Positions 15,038 to 27,200 of a DNA stretch of 64,000 nt are shown here, piece after piece. Below the pieces are notes generated by a model. The model was not told where the DNA came from and did no database searches. It saw nothing but the letters and a program-made list of their open reading frames with translations. The translations under genes and the position numbers were made by a program. This DNA is from Rallus limicola (taxonomy: Eukaryota > Chordata > Aves > Gruiformes > Rallidae), in NCBI GenBank assembly GCA_022605955.1, contig JAKCOZ010000007.1:32218991-32282990 (forward strand). Reading direction: 5' to 3'. Within the stretch, counting starts at the first letter, position 1; each line of letters begins with the position of its first letter.

Positions 15038-15573
15038 ATCCCAGAATGATCAGCGTTGGAAGGAACATCTAGAGACTTGAGTCCACATCCCCTGCCAGAG
15101 CTAGATCATCTACAGAAGGCTGCACAGAACAGCATCCACGCAGGTTTTGAGTATCCTCATATGGAGACCCCACAACCTGTCTGAGCAGCCTGTCCCAGTG
15201 CTCTGCCTCCCTCACAGCAAAGAAGTTCCTCCTCGTGTTGAGGTAGAACCTCCTATATTCAGGTTTATGCCCACTGCCTCTTGTCCTGTCACTGGGCACC
15301 ACTGAATAAAAGACTGAACCCACCCTTCTGACATGCCCCCATCAAGTATCTGTAAGCATTGATAAGATGGCTCCCCGGTCTTCTCCAGGCTCTCAGTCTC
15401 TCCTCATCCAAGATGCCCCAGTCCCCTCATCTGAAGCCCTTCACTGGACTCTCTCCAGTAGCTCCCTGTCCTTCTTGAATTGGGGAACACAGAATTGGAC
15501 ACAGCACTCCAGATGTGGCCTCACCAGAATAGAGGGGGAGGATAACATCCCTTGACCTGCTCACCGCACTCCT
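15038..15573 (-). repeat. CR1 LINE fragment, ~535 bp, 5'-truncated
   Basis: The + strand runs from the CR1 tail side (agaatgatcagcgttggaag) through to a segment reading cagcactccagatgtggcct. This is the usual reverse-complement order of an avian CR1 3' region. The minus-strand frame at 15069-15323 still shows CR1 ORF2 C-terminal features, such as LNTRRNFFAVREAEHW and WDRLLRQVVGSP. Beyond that the frame is broken, so it cannot encode a working reverse transcriptase. It lies in the same sense as MTSS1. Confidence 0.92.
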
Positions 15574-18557
15574 TCTCCAGTGCATGCACTCAAAGAAAAG
15601 ACAATGGTAATTTTTACCTGCAGAGCAGCCCCTTTACCTCCCAAAACAAGAAGTCTAGTCATTAATAACCAAATCTCTTTTCCTGTGTTTGGGCATACAA
15701 GGTGCTCATCCCATTTTGACTGCTCCAGCCGAAGAGGCTCACATCAGCCACAGCGTTCTCAGGGCAGCACAATAGTTGGAAAGACAGGGACTTCCATTAA
15801 CTATTTGTCTCAAGAGTCTCAGGAATATGGAAACAGAGTACCATAGTGCTGTCTGTTGTATATGTGCTTTGTAGCTTTAGCACTTGTAAGCAGCATTTCC
15901 AAGTTCCATTTCTCAAAAGTAACAGATGTGCAATATGCATCCAGCTTCAAAATTATCTGCCAACAATTCTGAATTGGTCCTGTGTTTTGCATCATCTTCA
16001 TGAAAGTGTAATAGAAGACTGAATGGTTCATTTAAATAATTTTCTTCCTGATTATTTCATATTTGAAAATCCACAAAGAAAAAGCCTGGACTGTATTACT
16101 TCACACCAATGGAGGAATAAGTGGTTATTCCAAAGTCTCATCTTTAACAGGAAACTCAAAGATTCCTCATTTGAGCAGGAGCATCTAAAGTTAAAGGGTC
16201 ATCATAAAAACAAAGAACTGGACAATGAGAACCCCTTTCCTCTTGTGGCTAGCTTTATACACACTCTGAAATTACACACATGTCACCACAGCTCCCCAGA
16301 TCTTAGCCGGGGCATAGCAATTTATTTCTGAAGTGCTACAAAGACTTTAGGTCTACTCCTACAGATTGTGTTGGTTTTTCCCCTCCCCAGGCTCCCCCTT
16401 TTTCTTTTTCCTTCATGAAAATAAAGCACAACCTTTCAGAAGTGTCCATGACATCTCACTGTGGCACCAAGGATTTATCCCTGGGGACACACTGTGCCTT
16501 CTCGGGAGTGAGCCAGATAGTGGTTCTGAAGGCCTGAGCACACTTACTTGGGAGATAACAGATGCTAATTCCAGCGCTGCAACACTTTGTGCAGCTTGTC
16601 ACCTTGAAAAGCCACTTCAATACATACCATTTATATCTCAGCTAAGGTGACAATGAAACACCCAGAGTGAGGGCTACCTGAAGGTGTACTCACAAAATAC
16701 CTGGAGCAACACAGATGCAGAAGACTGCCCAGGAACACATATCTGCAGCAAAGGTATTATTTTAAGCAACTTTATTAAACATAAACAGCAGTCACTGAAC
16801 ATTGCAGTACAAGAGCTACCCAAGGCAGGCACTCACAGATATTAATCAGATTCCATTTGGTAAGTAAAACCATTCAGCTATATTCACATTCCTGCATGCT
16901 GATAAAGTTTAATGAGGCCTGAAAAAAGTACAGGAACTTTAATGCAGCACTTCTTCCAGGCAGATATATCCTGCTCCTCAAAAGGGCAACACTGAACAGC
17001 TATGCTGGTTTTAGAACCGTGTCACTGCTGTGTGCCATGCAGACTCAGGCTGTTTTGCTTCCAGGCCTGCCCTTGTAGCTGACTGACTATACACAGCAAT
17101 TCCCTCCCCAACCTCAGACCCTCTCTGCCCACCAGGCACCTTCAGCCAGTATTTCCTGCAACTCTTGTCAGTAGCTCTGCACTGCCTTAAAGCCCCCTCA
17201 GACATCTGTAAAATGAAAGAGATGGAAAACATAAATAGCACCAGCCAGCATGACAGAATTACCAAAGGAAAAGAAAACATACCTTTAGTGGTACTTCCAA
17301 GTTGAAACAAGACAGCTTCAAACAGCATTACAATCTGTGGAATCCAACTGGCCAGAGACAGCCGTGTGAGAAACTGAAATGAATCCTGAAGTGACTGAAC
17401 TAATCTGTTAATATCAAACGCACCTATGTGTATGTAAAACCCCTCAATATGAATGGAAGCCAAAAAACCCACAAGAGCGGATATCAGCTGCCTCATTAAC
17501 AATCTCACTTTGAAGATCTATTTTAAGCACCAGGGTAAATCAAAGCTTTTTAGATGATCCTTCCATAAATTTTAATTTACACCTGTGATGATGCAGGTAG
17601 GCAAGACTGGGGCAGGTTTTTCTCCATGGAAGCCACTGAAAGTGTATTAAGTAGATGTAGAAGAATTGTGTGTGCGTCTTCGCGATAGTTTCCCACGTAA
17701 CACAAGGAGGACAGTTACTCTTCTCACCTACTTTTTCAAGTTCTGAATTCTAGCACTTATCACATTGTACATTCAAATGCAGCATGGGCAGAACAACACT
17801 AGCTTACAAAAAGCAAAGCAATCCACATACACATCCTATTACATATTGTTCAAAGCCAACTTACACGATGTTTACACATGATATACGTTTATATTTGGGA
17901 TGCACAGTTCTTGCTTTCATAAAAGAATAACATTTTAATGAACAAAATATCAGTTAAACAGCTATTAAATGAAGATAGATGAACCTCTTTCATGCTTCAG
18001 TTAGAACTGATGTGGTTAATTCAAAGTTTCAGATACCAGAAGAGTTAAGCCATATGAGAAAAGCCAGAATTAAAACTTACGTGCACACACCTCCCCAAAA
18101 GGAAACCTCACCAAGGTTTAAACGTATCCTGAAGTACCTATTTAGTATTTTGTGAGTGTTCTCTTTAATAATCCCAGTGAGAAATAATATGAGATTCCAC
18201 TGCAGACTAACAAGTTCTGCCAGGCTGCATGCCAAACAGATGCAGCCCGAATAATACACACTGCTAGATAGATGCGCATATCTTGTCAGAGATTAAGAGT
18301 CAAAACAATTGAAGGAATTTTGTTTTTAAAGATCACTGGTGCCAGTAAAAAAGCCACACTGCTATATAGGAAACATTATGAAACAATGTAAGATGAGAGA
18401 GTCCCTCATCCAAAGAATGTTTTTCAGATCATCAGACCCACCAAAACAAAAACTTTCAGTACTAGATGTATTAGAACTACTCTTTCTTCCCATGATCTTC
18501 CCTGTCAGACTGAAAGCAAAAGCATTGAACTGAAGGAACTGTACTTCAGGAATGGGA

Positions 18558-18572
18558 GGGGGGGGGGGGGGG
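18558..18572 (+). repeat. G15 homopolymer with flanking G runs
   Basis: Fifteen consecutive G follow GGGA and precede AGGG, all within intron 3. On the + strand this can form a G-quadruplex. The MTSS1 pre-mRNA carries the complementary C run. The length is likely to vary between reads or individuals. Confidence 0.95.
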
Positions 18573-21477
18573 AGGGCAGTGGGGTGGATTCTGACTGATC
18601 TTTGGGTTGATAGGCATTTAAACAGGGAAGCAGCAAAGGAGGAAGAAAAAGCTGAAATGATCTGGTCAGGAAATTCATCTGTGTACTGAGTCACCAAAAA
18701 ACACCAGGCACTTGACATTCAGGGCTCTTTCCTACCTCAAAAGTTACATGAGGAAAACACACCAGGTTATCTGATTCATCCAAGCACAGTTTTACCTTAG
18801 GCAGAGCTCCAACTACACACTCTTTGTGAGCTTCAAATAGGGATGCAAAGATAGACATTGTTACTGAGGCAGAATTAGAAGGAAGTAGATGACAAAAAGG
18901 ACACAGCAGAAGGGAAAAGCCAATGTTTGGGAACAGTGGTGGTGGCACATGCAGTAGAGAAAGATATCAGCTGAAACAAAAACTGGAGGTCATGAAAATA
19001 AGCTCTCCCTGTGACTGCAAAGGTAATCATCTCCTCTTGCACGCGTGTGGACATGTACATCCATGTAAACACTTTTTCTTCTTTTAAAGCAAATGCTGAT
19101 GAAAACCAGATTGAAGAGTAGCCAGAGAGTGTTTCTGCTGACTGATAAAAACACTTTCGTCAGCAGGTCTTAAAAATAAGAGGCCACTTTCTGCAAAACC
19201 ATAAGCAATTACATATAAAATGCAGCACCCAACTTCACAATACTTCAGCCATCCTACAAGGCACTAATGCTGTCCCTCCAAAACAACGATCTGCTCCAGT
19301 ATTTTCATCTACAGTTCCCAGAAGGAGGATTTGGCTCGTGCTATGACAAACCAGTCCTATGATTTAAAATACACCAACCCTCCTTGCCTTCATAATGGAA
19401 AATCCTACACAAGCCTTGTATATCCCCAGAAGCAGAACGTGAACTTTGCTGACTTTTGTTTACCTGTTAAAACTAAGAACCCTCTAAACAGTCTGAAGCA
19501 CAACCCAGTGTTTGATTAAACATCAAATATGTGATTTCATGATCCAGATAAGTAACAGACAAAAATTAAGAACATTGTTTCAAGTTATGTAACTCCTCAA
19601 AGGGAAAACTGGAAGCTGATTAAAATCTCCACATGAAAGAAGAAAAACCCCTAGTCTGTTTGGGTTTTTTTTCCTTAGAAAGGTCATTTATACTAACAGC
19701 AAAATATATTTTTACAAAATTGTGTCCTAGTAAGTCATAGGGAGTTTTTCCATCATCTTCAACAAGGCCAAGCTTTTATCCCTGTCCACAGCAAGCTATA
19801 AGGACTCATATTTGTTGAAGGACCAATGTGCAATCTCAGAGATGCTCCGAGGCAAGAGGCTACTTATATGTAAATACTTGAATGGGCATGAGTGGAAGTT
19901 GGGTTGGGAGGCAGATCAGAACCAACTAGTTTGGAATTTTGATTCTTTGCCCAGAACATCACTTTCTAAAAATAAAAACAAAATTCCCTTCTATCCTTTC
20001 AGTCAGGGAAGGCAAAGAGACAGAACAGAGGAGCTATACAAATCTGGCAGGCCTGGATTTACAGAGCTCCTTTTGTAAAGGATGTGTTTGAAGAGATAAG
20101 AGACAAGAAACGATGCTTGTTGGACACGGTCCAAATAACACAGCAAAATGTGCAAAATACCCTTCAAAACCCCATACAAGCCATTTTTGTCAGGGAGTAA
20201 GAAAATTTCAGTCATTCTGGCATCTGAATGTGAGTTCTATAGGCCTGCCAGCACAGCCAGAAGACAAGTCTCAAGGATTTTGGTAGGGTCTACTTTGTTT
20301 TCCCTTTGAGGGAGGAAGAGACAGAAGAGAGCATGCTCAAAGGAAAGACATGTTAGAAACCCAAATTAAGTCCTGGCTTGAGTCTCATCTTTAGTTTATT
20401 CCACTTTCTGGCATGTTTATTATTTTACATTAGTAGATTACCCATAATTTACAGAAGGTATGCATATAATGAGGAACTTCTTATCAGAATATAAATATTA
20501 ACCTTGTCAGTCTACGGTTTGATACTTGCTCCAGCAGCTGCTACAAACTCCTTTTTGCCAGAAATGGAGGGAAACGGAAGTCAGGCTGAGCCTGCACGCT
20601 CTTTGTGGACAGTAACACTGATACTATGTCAAATGCCAAGGACATCCTAGGACTTAAACATTTCAAAACCTCTAATGCTGGAGGTAATGAAAAGTCACTC
20701 ACTCAGCAATGATATATGTACCTTGGATTTGCTCTTCAGCAACAGAGCCCAGGGACACAGTGACCATGGGGAATGCCCTAGTGCTGCAGGGACATCTGTA
20801 CAAGATGCCCTGGTCACTGGGCATCCAACATGAGAGAAGAGCAACCTTTTATTTCCTGCCAATTTGGCAGCCAACTTGGCAAAAGTAGCACAGATCACCA
20901 GCTGTACCACTTTGGCCTCTTTACTCACCAAGAAGTGCAAACCGTTACCCAGAGCAGCTCATAGCCCAGCAAAATTAATTTTGAGCAGTGATAACATCAG
21001 ACTTGAAGAGGAAGGACAAGTAAAGACTTCCCACAAGGATCTCTGTACAGGCTACTACCATCATTACAAAGAGACACCAAGGGCCACAGCATCAGCTGGT
21101 ATCAGCTCCACCTTCAGCAACCCTACTCTCACACCAGCTGAGTACCAAGATTTTTGCATTTACTTAGCATACAGAAGCCTCGGTGAATACAGATTTCAGT
21201 AAATCTTGCTTTCTAAAATATTATTCATCAACATATAATTCAAATGGTAATTAAGTGCTCACATGACTGATGACACATTTAAATTACAGGTTTCCTGCAT
21301 ATTTTTTTGTTAAAAAAGACACTTCCTTTTTCACGTGCTGCTTTTTCAAAGTGCAAGTCCATCTAACAGATGTCTCGCAGATCTGCTTGTCAATGTAACA
21401 AGTAAGACTTTTTATTACAACAAATGGTATAAACCACCCAGCATTCTGTTAAACTCAATATTGACACATCTGCTTAC

Positions 21478-21551
21478 CACGTGTATTAGTAGCCATGTCA
21501 GCCACTTTCTGAAAGGCATCCAAAAAGGCAGCAGCTGCTACTACTGTAGTC
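21478..21551 (-). CDS. MTSS1: MTSS1 coding exon 3 (residues 45-70)
   Basis: The 74-base exon supplies the third base of Arg45, then TTVVAAAAFLDAFQKVADMA followed by TNTR and the first base of a Gly codon. This is the conserved alanine-rich, coiled-coil-forming part of the I-BAR domain, which builds the antiparallel dimer. The acceptor is preceded by a plausible branch point (ACTGCTAAT) and a T-rich tract ending GCATTTCAG. The donor is CGTG followed by GTAAGC, with GT at 21477-21476. The entering phase 2 matches exon 2, and the exon leaves in phase 1. No stop or frameshift is present, so nothing suggests a pseudogene. Confidence 0.97.
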
Positions 21552-24141
21552 CTGAAATGCATACAGATAACAAAACATTAGCAGTTTCTCATTGCTGCCT
21601 ATTTAATTATTGCCAAAAACATTTAGGCTTATAAAGAATACCACCATGAACTTGCAGAGGCCACAAAAAATATCCTCTTTTATATCTGAATTTAGTCTTT
21701 CCCCTCCTTCATTTCTTAATCCCTTCCTTGCTTTGTGTTAGCACTATGGACTTGGAGGCAGCCACACTAATTCTGTGCTGTGAATTGCACAGGACAGGTG
21801 CTATTTCAAAAGACCACAGCCACCCCCCTTCTAGCTGATTTCCTCTGATGAACTAATATTAAGCAGTCAAACATGAAAAACAAATCTAACACACATTATA
21901 CTGCACCCATTAGTGTACAAATTACAGACACTTATTTCCAAGGAACACGTGTATCTTAATAAGCACACAGGACCTTCTTTTTATTTAGGCTCCTGGCCAA
22001 ACACTTTACTGAATTTCTCATCTAAGGAACACAAGCATCCCTTGAAAAAGAAAATAGAAAATTCTTGGATATCAGAACTCTGGAATTCAGGCAAATGGGA
22101 AAGGAAAAGAAAAAATATCCACTTAAAAAAAACCACCCAAAACTAACTCCAATCCAATGCTCCTCTCCAAGCAAGTCCTTTCCTAAGAAATACCCCATTA
22201 ACCTTGGGGACTCCACAACCTAAAGTGTCAAAGCCACTAGCTCCATCTCCCTCTAGGTTTGGAAAGCACATGCAAACCACACACATCTGCTTCAAGTGGA
22301 TGGTAAACCTGAGTTACAGTTTTCCTGAACACGTTTGTTCTACATAGGCAGGCCCTGGAGTCTTAAACGCTCCAGGTCAGTACCAGATTTCTGATGGTTT
22401 ATAGCCTGGTTGACCCAATTTAAGTGAATGTAGGCCAGGGCTATACAGGTAAGGCAAAACCATGCCCTCTCCACAGTTACCTCATGGTTCTGTTTCTACA
22501 CATCTTTTCTAACAGTAACTCTTATTTCCTCTCCTGATAAAAATCAGCCTCTCCAAGCAAAATCCTGAAGGAGAACCATCAGCTTCACTTTGTTTCAAGA
22601 GCTTCTTGTTACCCTTAAAAAAAAAAAAAAAAAAAGAACAACCCAGGAGACCTGCAGGAAACCTGATCCTTGGCCAAAAAGACCACAGGACTGCTTAATT
22701 AAGTCAGATTTTATGCAAGTCTTGGTCCAATTGTGCTCAAGATACAGAGGACATAACTGGCAGTGTAGTAAGTGGCCTACTAACAGCACAAAAGATTCAG
22801 ACAGAAAAAAAAAAATGAGCTTATGGGGACTCTCCACATGCCCAGGAGATTAAAGGGAAGGCAAAAAACCAACCACAACCTGACAGCTAGCTAGCAGTAT
22901 TGAGCCCTGGAATGAGATAACCTTTTCTGGGATCTTACTTAACAGTGTTTGTGTTCTTCCTCTTCCAAACTTGTGGGTCATGCTGTTATTAGTGTACCAT
23001 GTTGTTAATTATTAATTATATTGCTAATAACAAAGTTCCATTTCTCCAGTAACAGGATCCAGGAAGACCTGGCTCCAGCTCAGATGACATCTGCTCTCTT
23101 TTATCAGAGCACACAAAAATGAACCAGTGGCAAAAGGCTCACGTTTGCTAGAAATGAGCAGCAAATCCTCCAAAACAGGCTTTCAAGCTGCCTGCTTGCA
23201 CGTTCCTGTAGCTAGAAAAGCACAACATTGAATGCCACACCACAGGACAGGGAAATAAACAAAACTATCCCTCATGCCTTCCCAGAAGGCCTGTGTTTAA
23301 AAAAGTACAAAGGGCTAGGAAAATTCTCCATTTCTCTTCTTTCTCTACTTCCTTTGCTTCTTCCACACTCACTCAATAAGATGTGATTGCTGAAAAAGGA
23401 AAAACCACATGCAAGGGTGATACTTCAGGCTCCGTATGACAGAACAGCAAATACAAGCTGTTTAGGACAAAACCTAAATGCTAGGTTCTTCAGAAATGGT
23501 TCACAGCACCACACCGAACCTCAAAACACACTGCCAACTGCTATACCTGCTACCACTGCTGCAGAGAAAAAACAACACTGATGCTTCAGAGAGCAGAGCA
23601 GAAACTGTGGTTTGGGAAGAGCTGTGAAGAAATGGATCTTGGATTCATATTAGCAGACAGGTTTTACAAGTGAATGAATTCTAGAGATAGAACTGTAGTG
23701 TGTATATACAAAGTATACCCCAATAACTTAAATTTTAATAGTCACCAATAAAAATTCTGGCCTTTGTTTTTAAGGCAGAGGAAAGTGCTGTTAAGACTAC
23801 CAAATACATCCTAATATTTTAGCCCCTCTAATACAAACCTGCTGAATTCTACACTAATATAAAGGACAGAGGGCTCACTCCAAATGTGTTCACTAAACTA
23901 TCTTTCCAGTTTTCTCTCAGAAGCCATGAAGATGAGCTTATTTGGTTAATTACGTATTTGGTAGTAGAGGATTTACTTTCCTAAATACATTAAGACAGCA
24001 GTAGTAGATGTTAAAAAGTTACAAATATGGGTGTTGAGTATGAAATAGGCACAATTTTATTATAACACACTTTGCAAAGTTCATTACGTTTGCACATCCG
24101 CGGATTTGTACAGCACCTTGGCTGCATACCACAAAACTTAC
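21552..24141 (-). other. MTSS1: MTSS1 intron 2 (2,590 bp)
   Basis: This is a phase-2 GT-AG intron between exons 2 and 3. It holds an A19 run at 22617-22635, an A11 run at 22805-22815 and a TAATTA-rich stretch at about 23005-23030. No transposon fragment or extra exon was recognised. Confidence 0.93.
22617..22635 (+). repeat. A19 homopolymer
   Basis: Nineteen A occur in intron 2, preceded by gttaccctt. No retroposed gene or SINE body was recognised upstream, so it is treated as simple sequence. Confidence 0.95.
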
Positions 24142-24203
24142 CGAAGCTGAGACTGCAGCTTCCCAGCTTTATTTATAAAATCTTCCCACACTGGGTAACT
24201 GCC
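24142..24203 (-). CDS. MTSS1: MTSS1 coding exon 2 (residues 25-45)
   Basis: The 62-base exon encodes GSYPVWEDFINKAGKLQSQL plus the first two bases (CG) of an Arg codon. This continues the first long helix of the I-BAR domain and follows directly from exon 1. MTSS2 differs here (SSYPIWEDF), so this again favours MTSS1. The acceptor is a T-rich tract ending TTTTTCTTGCAG just before 24203. The donor is consensus, CTTCG followed by GTAAGT, with GT at 24141-24140. The exon is entered in phase 0 and left in phase 2. It is too short to appear as an open reading frame of useful length, and was found by its conserved product. Confidence 0.97.
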
Positions 24204-27200
24204 CTGCAAGAAAAACAAAACACAATAATGAACACTTAATTTGAGCATTCTGGTTTTGATACTACAGCACAAAGCTAGAAGCAATGTAATAGCTAAGACT
24301 TTACTAAATCTGATCTCATTAACACCAAAATTTATTTTCGCAATAACTTCTGCTCACATCCTTAAGACACCAGTCCCAAGCAGATGGGAGCATCAACTGC
24401 TTCTGAATTGGGATGAAAGTAGCAGGACCTCTGAGGAGGCTTTACAGATTTTCCCAATGTAAACACTGGAGAAGAGGGATTTCCACCGAAGCAGAAAAAA
24501 GAAACACCTTACTTTAGATGGATACAGCAAACCCAAACCCATCAGAAGTAGGGTGTTAGGATATTGCAACGACATGTTACAGAGAAGCTCCCAAAACCAG
24601 AAGCTGAATCTCATTTCTTTTCTACAAATGAATTTTGAGTCATTACCAGCCTCCCATCCTCTTAAAAAAAAATAATTTAAAGCCATTACAATAAAGGTGT
24701 AAGCTGATGAAGAGACTGCAAACAGTGGCACTAAGCACATTCAAAGTTTTAAGAAGGTCTAATTCTTCTTGGCTTCAGGTTTACACGGAATGTTTTCCCC
24801 ATTTTTTAAAATTCTGTTAAAAGCCAAGGCTTTAATTTACAATATGGACATGAAATGTTCTTCCAAGTTCTAATCATTATTTTCCGAAGTTAAAAAAAGT
24901 AGGATGATTTTTATGGTAAAAAATATATCATCTTTTTTTAGACCAAAGAAAGGTTAACTCTCTGCAGAGCAACCGCAAGTTTTCTGTTAACAGCAAAAAA
25001 CTCACTAGAAAGAAACCTCAAAATTTCCCTTTGATTGGAGTCTAGGGAGTAAAATAAAGTATCCCTGGTTCCTTTAATAAAGGTATAAGACTTGCTGTTA
25101 CCAGAGCAACACCACAATAAAACCCAGATAAGGCAGATCCTCAAGGCTAACATTACCCCAGCCCCAAATGGAAGGGATTGTGAGCAATTGCAGTTGCTTG
25201 TGGAAAACAACACAACCTGATAAACTGGTCTGCTTCTTGTAAAACAAAATCCACTTCCCAGACTGCCATGAGAGGTCACATCTTGTTCAGGGCAAAGACA
25301 GCCCCTTCCCCAAAAGCTGACAGCCATATTCCAGCTCCTGGAATACAACCTGGTAAGGCAGCTCCCAGACATTCATGCATCACAGAAGGATCAACTCAAA
25401 TTAGACTTGGGAGTTAAAACGAAAAGCAAATTTCAAGCTGCTCTTTTGACTCCACCCTTGGTCACAGAGTTCTACATTCCCTACTTAGCATTTTTTCAAA
25501 ATATTGTGGTTTGCAGAGATGTCACATGTGTATCTCCCACAATCGCTGCACAGCAGTGCCTGGGGAGTGCCATGATACTCCCAGGTGCAGTAGCTGCTGC
25601 ACAAGGCCACTCTAAAGGGTACTAACTGGGAGTCTACAGATTTTTCAGCAACACTTGCAGATTTTTTTTTCAAAAAAAAGAGTTCCAACAAAAAAATCCA
25701 GGTGTTTATGAAACCTCATTATACCTACACACAAGGAAGCCAGTGGGAAAAGCAGAGAGGAAACAAGAAAATAGCAGTTAGCTGGGTGGCGAGACCTAGA
25801 ATGTAAAGTACTTTGTGCTAAGCAAAAACTGTCAGACATTTAAAGAGAAGAAAGCAAGCCACAAATTATTTGAAAGAGGGAAAAAAAGCCATTTCCTTAA
25901 ACCTATTCCAAATGAAATCCCCTACCCTGAACCTGCCTGCGTGGGGTACATCCATTATGCATGCATACACCAGGAGCCCCAAAAGCCCTGGCAATTAACA
26001 GCAGGGCCTAAGGCTTTGCTGGATTCTGGAGCAAAATGCAGGCCGGCAAGCAGAGGATACTGAAGCTGATGTTTCCATCCAGTGTGTTATCCAGCTGAAT
26101 GCACCCAATGGCATGCAGGAGATCTACACCCAAGGCTGGTGTCACTGCTTCACAGGGAAGCTTAAGACACATCTATCAAAACACAGCTCAGGAAGAAAGC
26201 ACCTTTTCCTGGCCACAAAGCAAGCAAAATTGGAATAGTCACCAAGCATTTCCACAACTATTTATTATTTGTCTTTAACGTGTTGTTCTTGTCAAGCCGA
26301 GCCTATTTCAACACACTGTTAAACAGCTCACTTGAACTGTCTGCTGTATTTGTTCGGTTGAGACCAGCTGCAGTCTCTTCACCTGGTAACTCCTGCACTA
26401 GCCAAAAAGTACCTGATCTCATTCTGAACAGTAAAAGAGTGCAGCTTTTTTTTTTTGTAAATACCACAGAATTAAAAATGGGTTGAGTTGCTTTTTCATT
26501 TGTTTATTCTGCAATTGTTAAAGCAGTTTTGCATCAGCAACATGAATTAATGCATTAACTGCTCAGCTTCTGGTACCTTACCCCTTTTCTGCAATTCTCT
26601 AACAAAGTCAAGCAGGAAATTAAGAGGGGGTTATTTTATCTGCGTTCCAGTAGCATTTGCTTTCACCTATCCCTGCTGAAGCCCTGGCCGCAAGCTCATC
26701 TCTTTGTAGCAATTCAAGTCTTGGACAAATTCTGCCTTTGAGCTTTTCCATAACATACATCCACTACTACGTACTTGCTGAAACCAAAACTCCATTGATT
26801 CCTACCTACAGGAGAAATGCACACAACCTACCACTTCACAGGACCAAATAACTGGGGGTTTATCCCATCTCCAGCACCTGAGAAGCAACAAAGCCATTTT
26901 GTGATGCTGGTGGGAACAAACCAAGGAGCTGACACAGCCCTGTTGCTGCTCCTGTCTCACCTCCATGTTTGCATTAATAGCTCTTGGCTTCATCAAAGCG
27001 ACCACCAAGAGAAACATTAACAGTGATGGAAACCACATTCTAAAAGACCTATTAAAACATAGTACTTGATTCAACACGTGTTACTTTCTCAATTTAAATA
27101 TAAAGAAACAGCAAGTGGAATTTGACATCTTTGCCTACGAAGTGCTTTGTGATGTAAAGCCACTTTCAAAGAGTAATAACACCATATTCTTAAATGCTAT

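Larger units (their letters stand above)
1..21477 (-). other. MTSS1: MTSS1 intron 3, 5' part (window edge inside intron)
   Basis: Everything left of exon 3 appears to be intron 3 (phase 1, donor GTAAGC). It contains CR1 fragments at 6023-6066, 13130-13400 and 15038-15573, a 20-bp tandem duplication at 4465-4504, a perfect 10-bp hairpin at 5709-5732 and a G15 run at 18558-18572. The stretches 1-4460, 6070-13130 and 15575-21477 are otherwise ordinary AT-rich sequence. Several frames of 60-185 codons occur on both strands, but none resembles a protein I know. The absence of exon 4 makes this a long intron, as is common in the 5' half of MTSS1. Confidence 0.85.
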
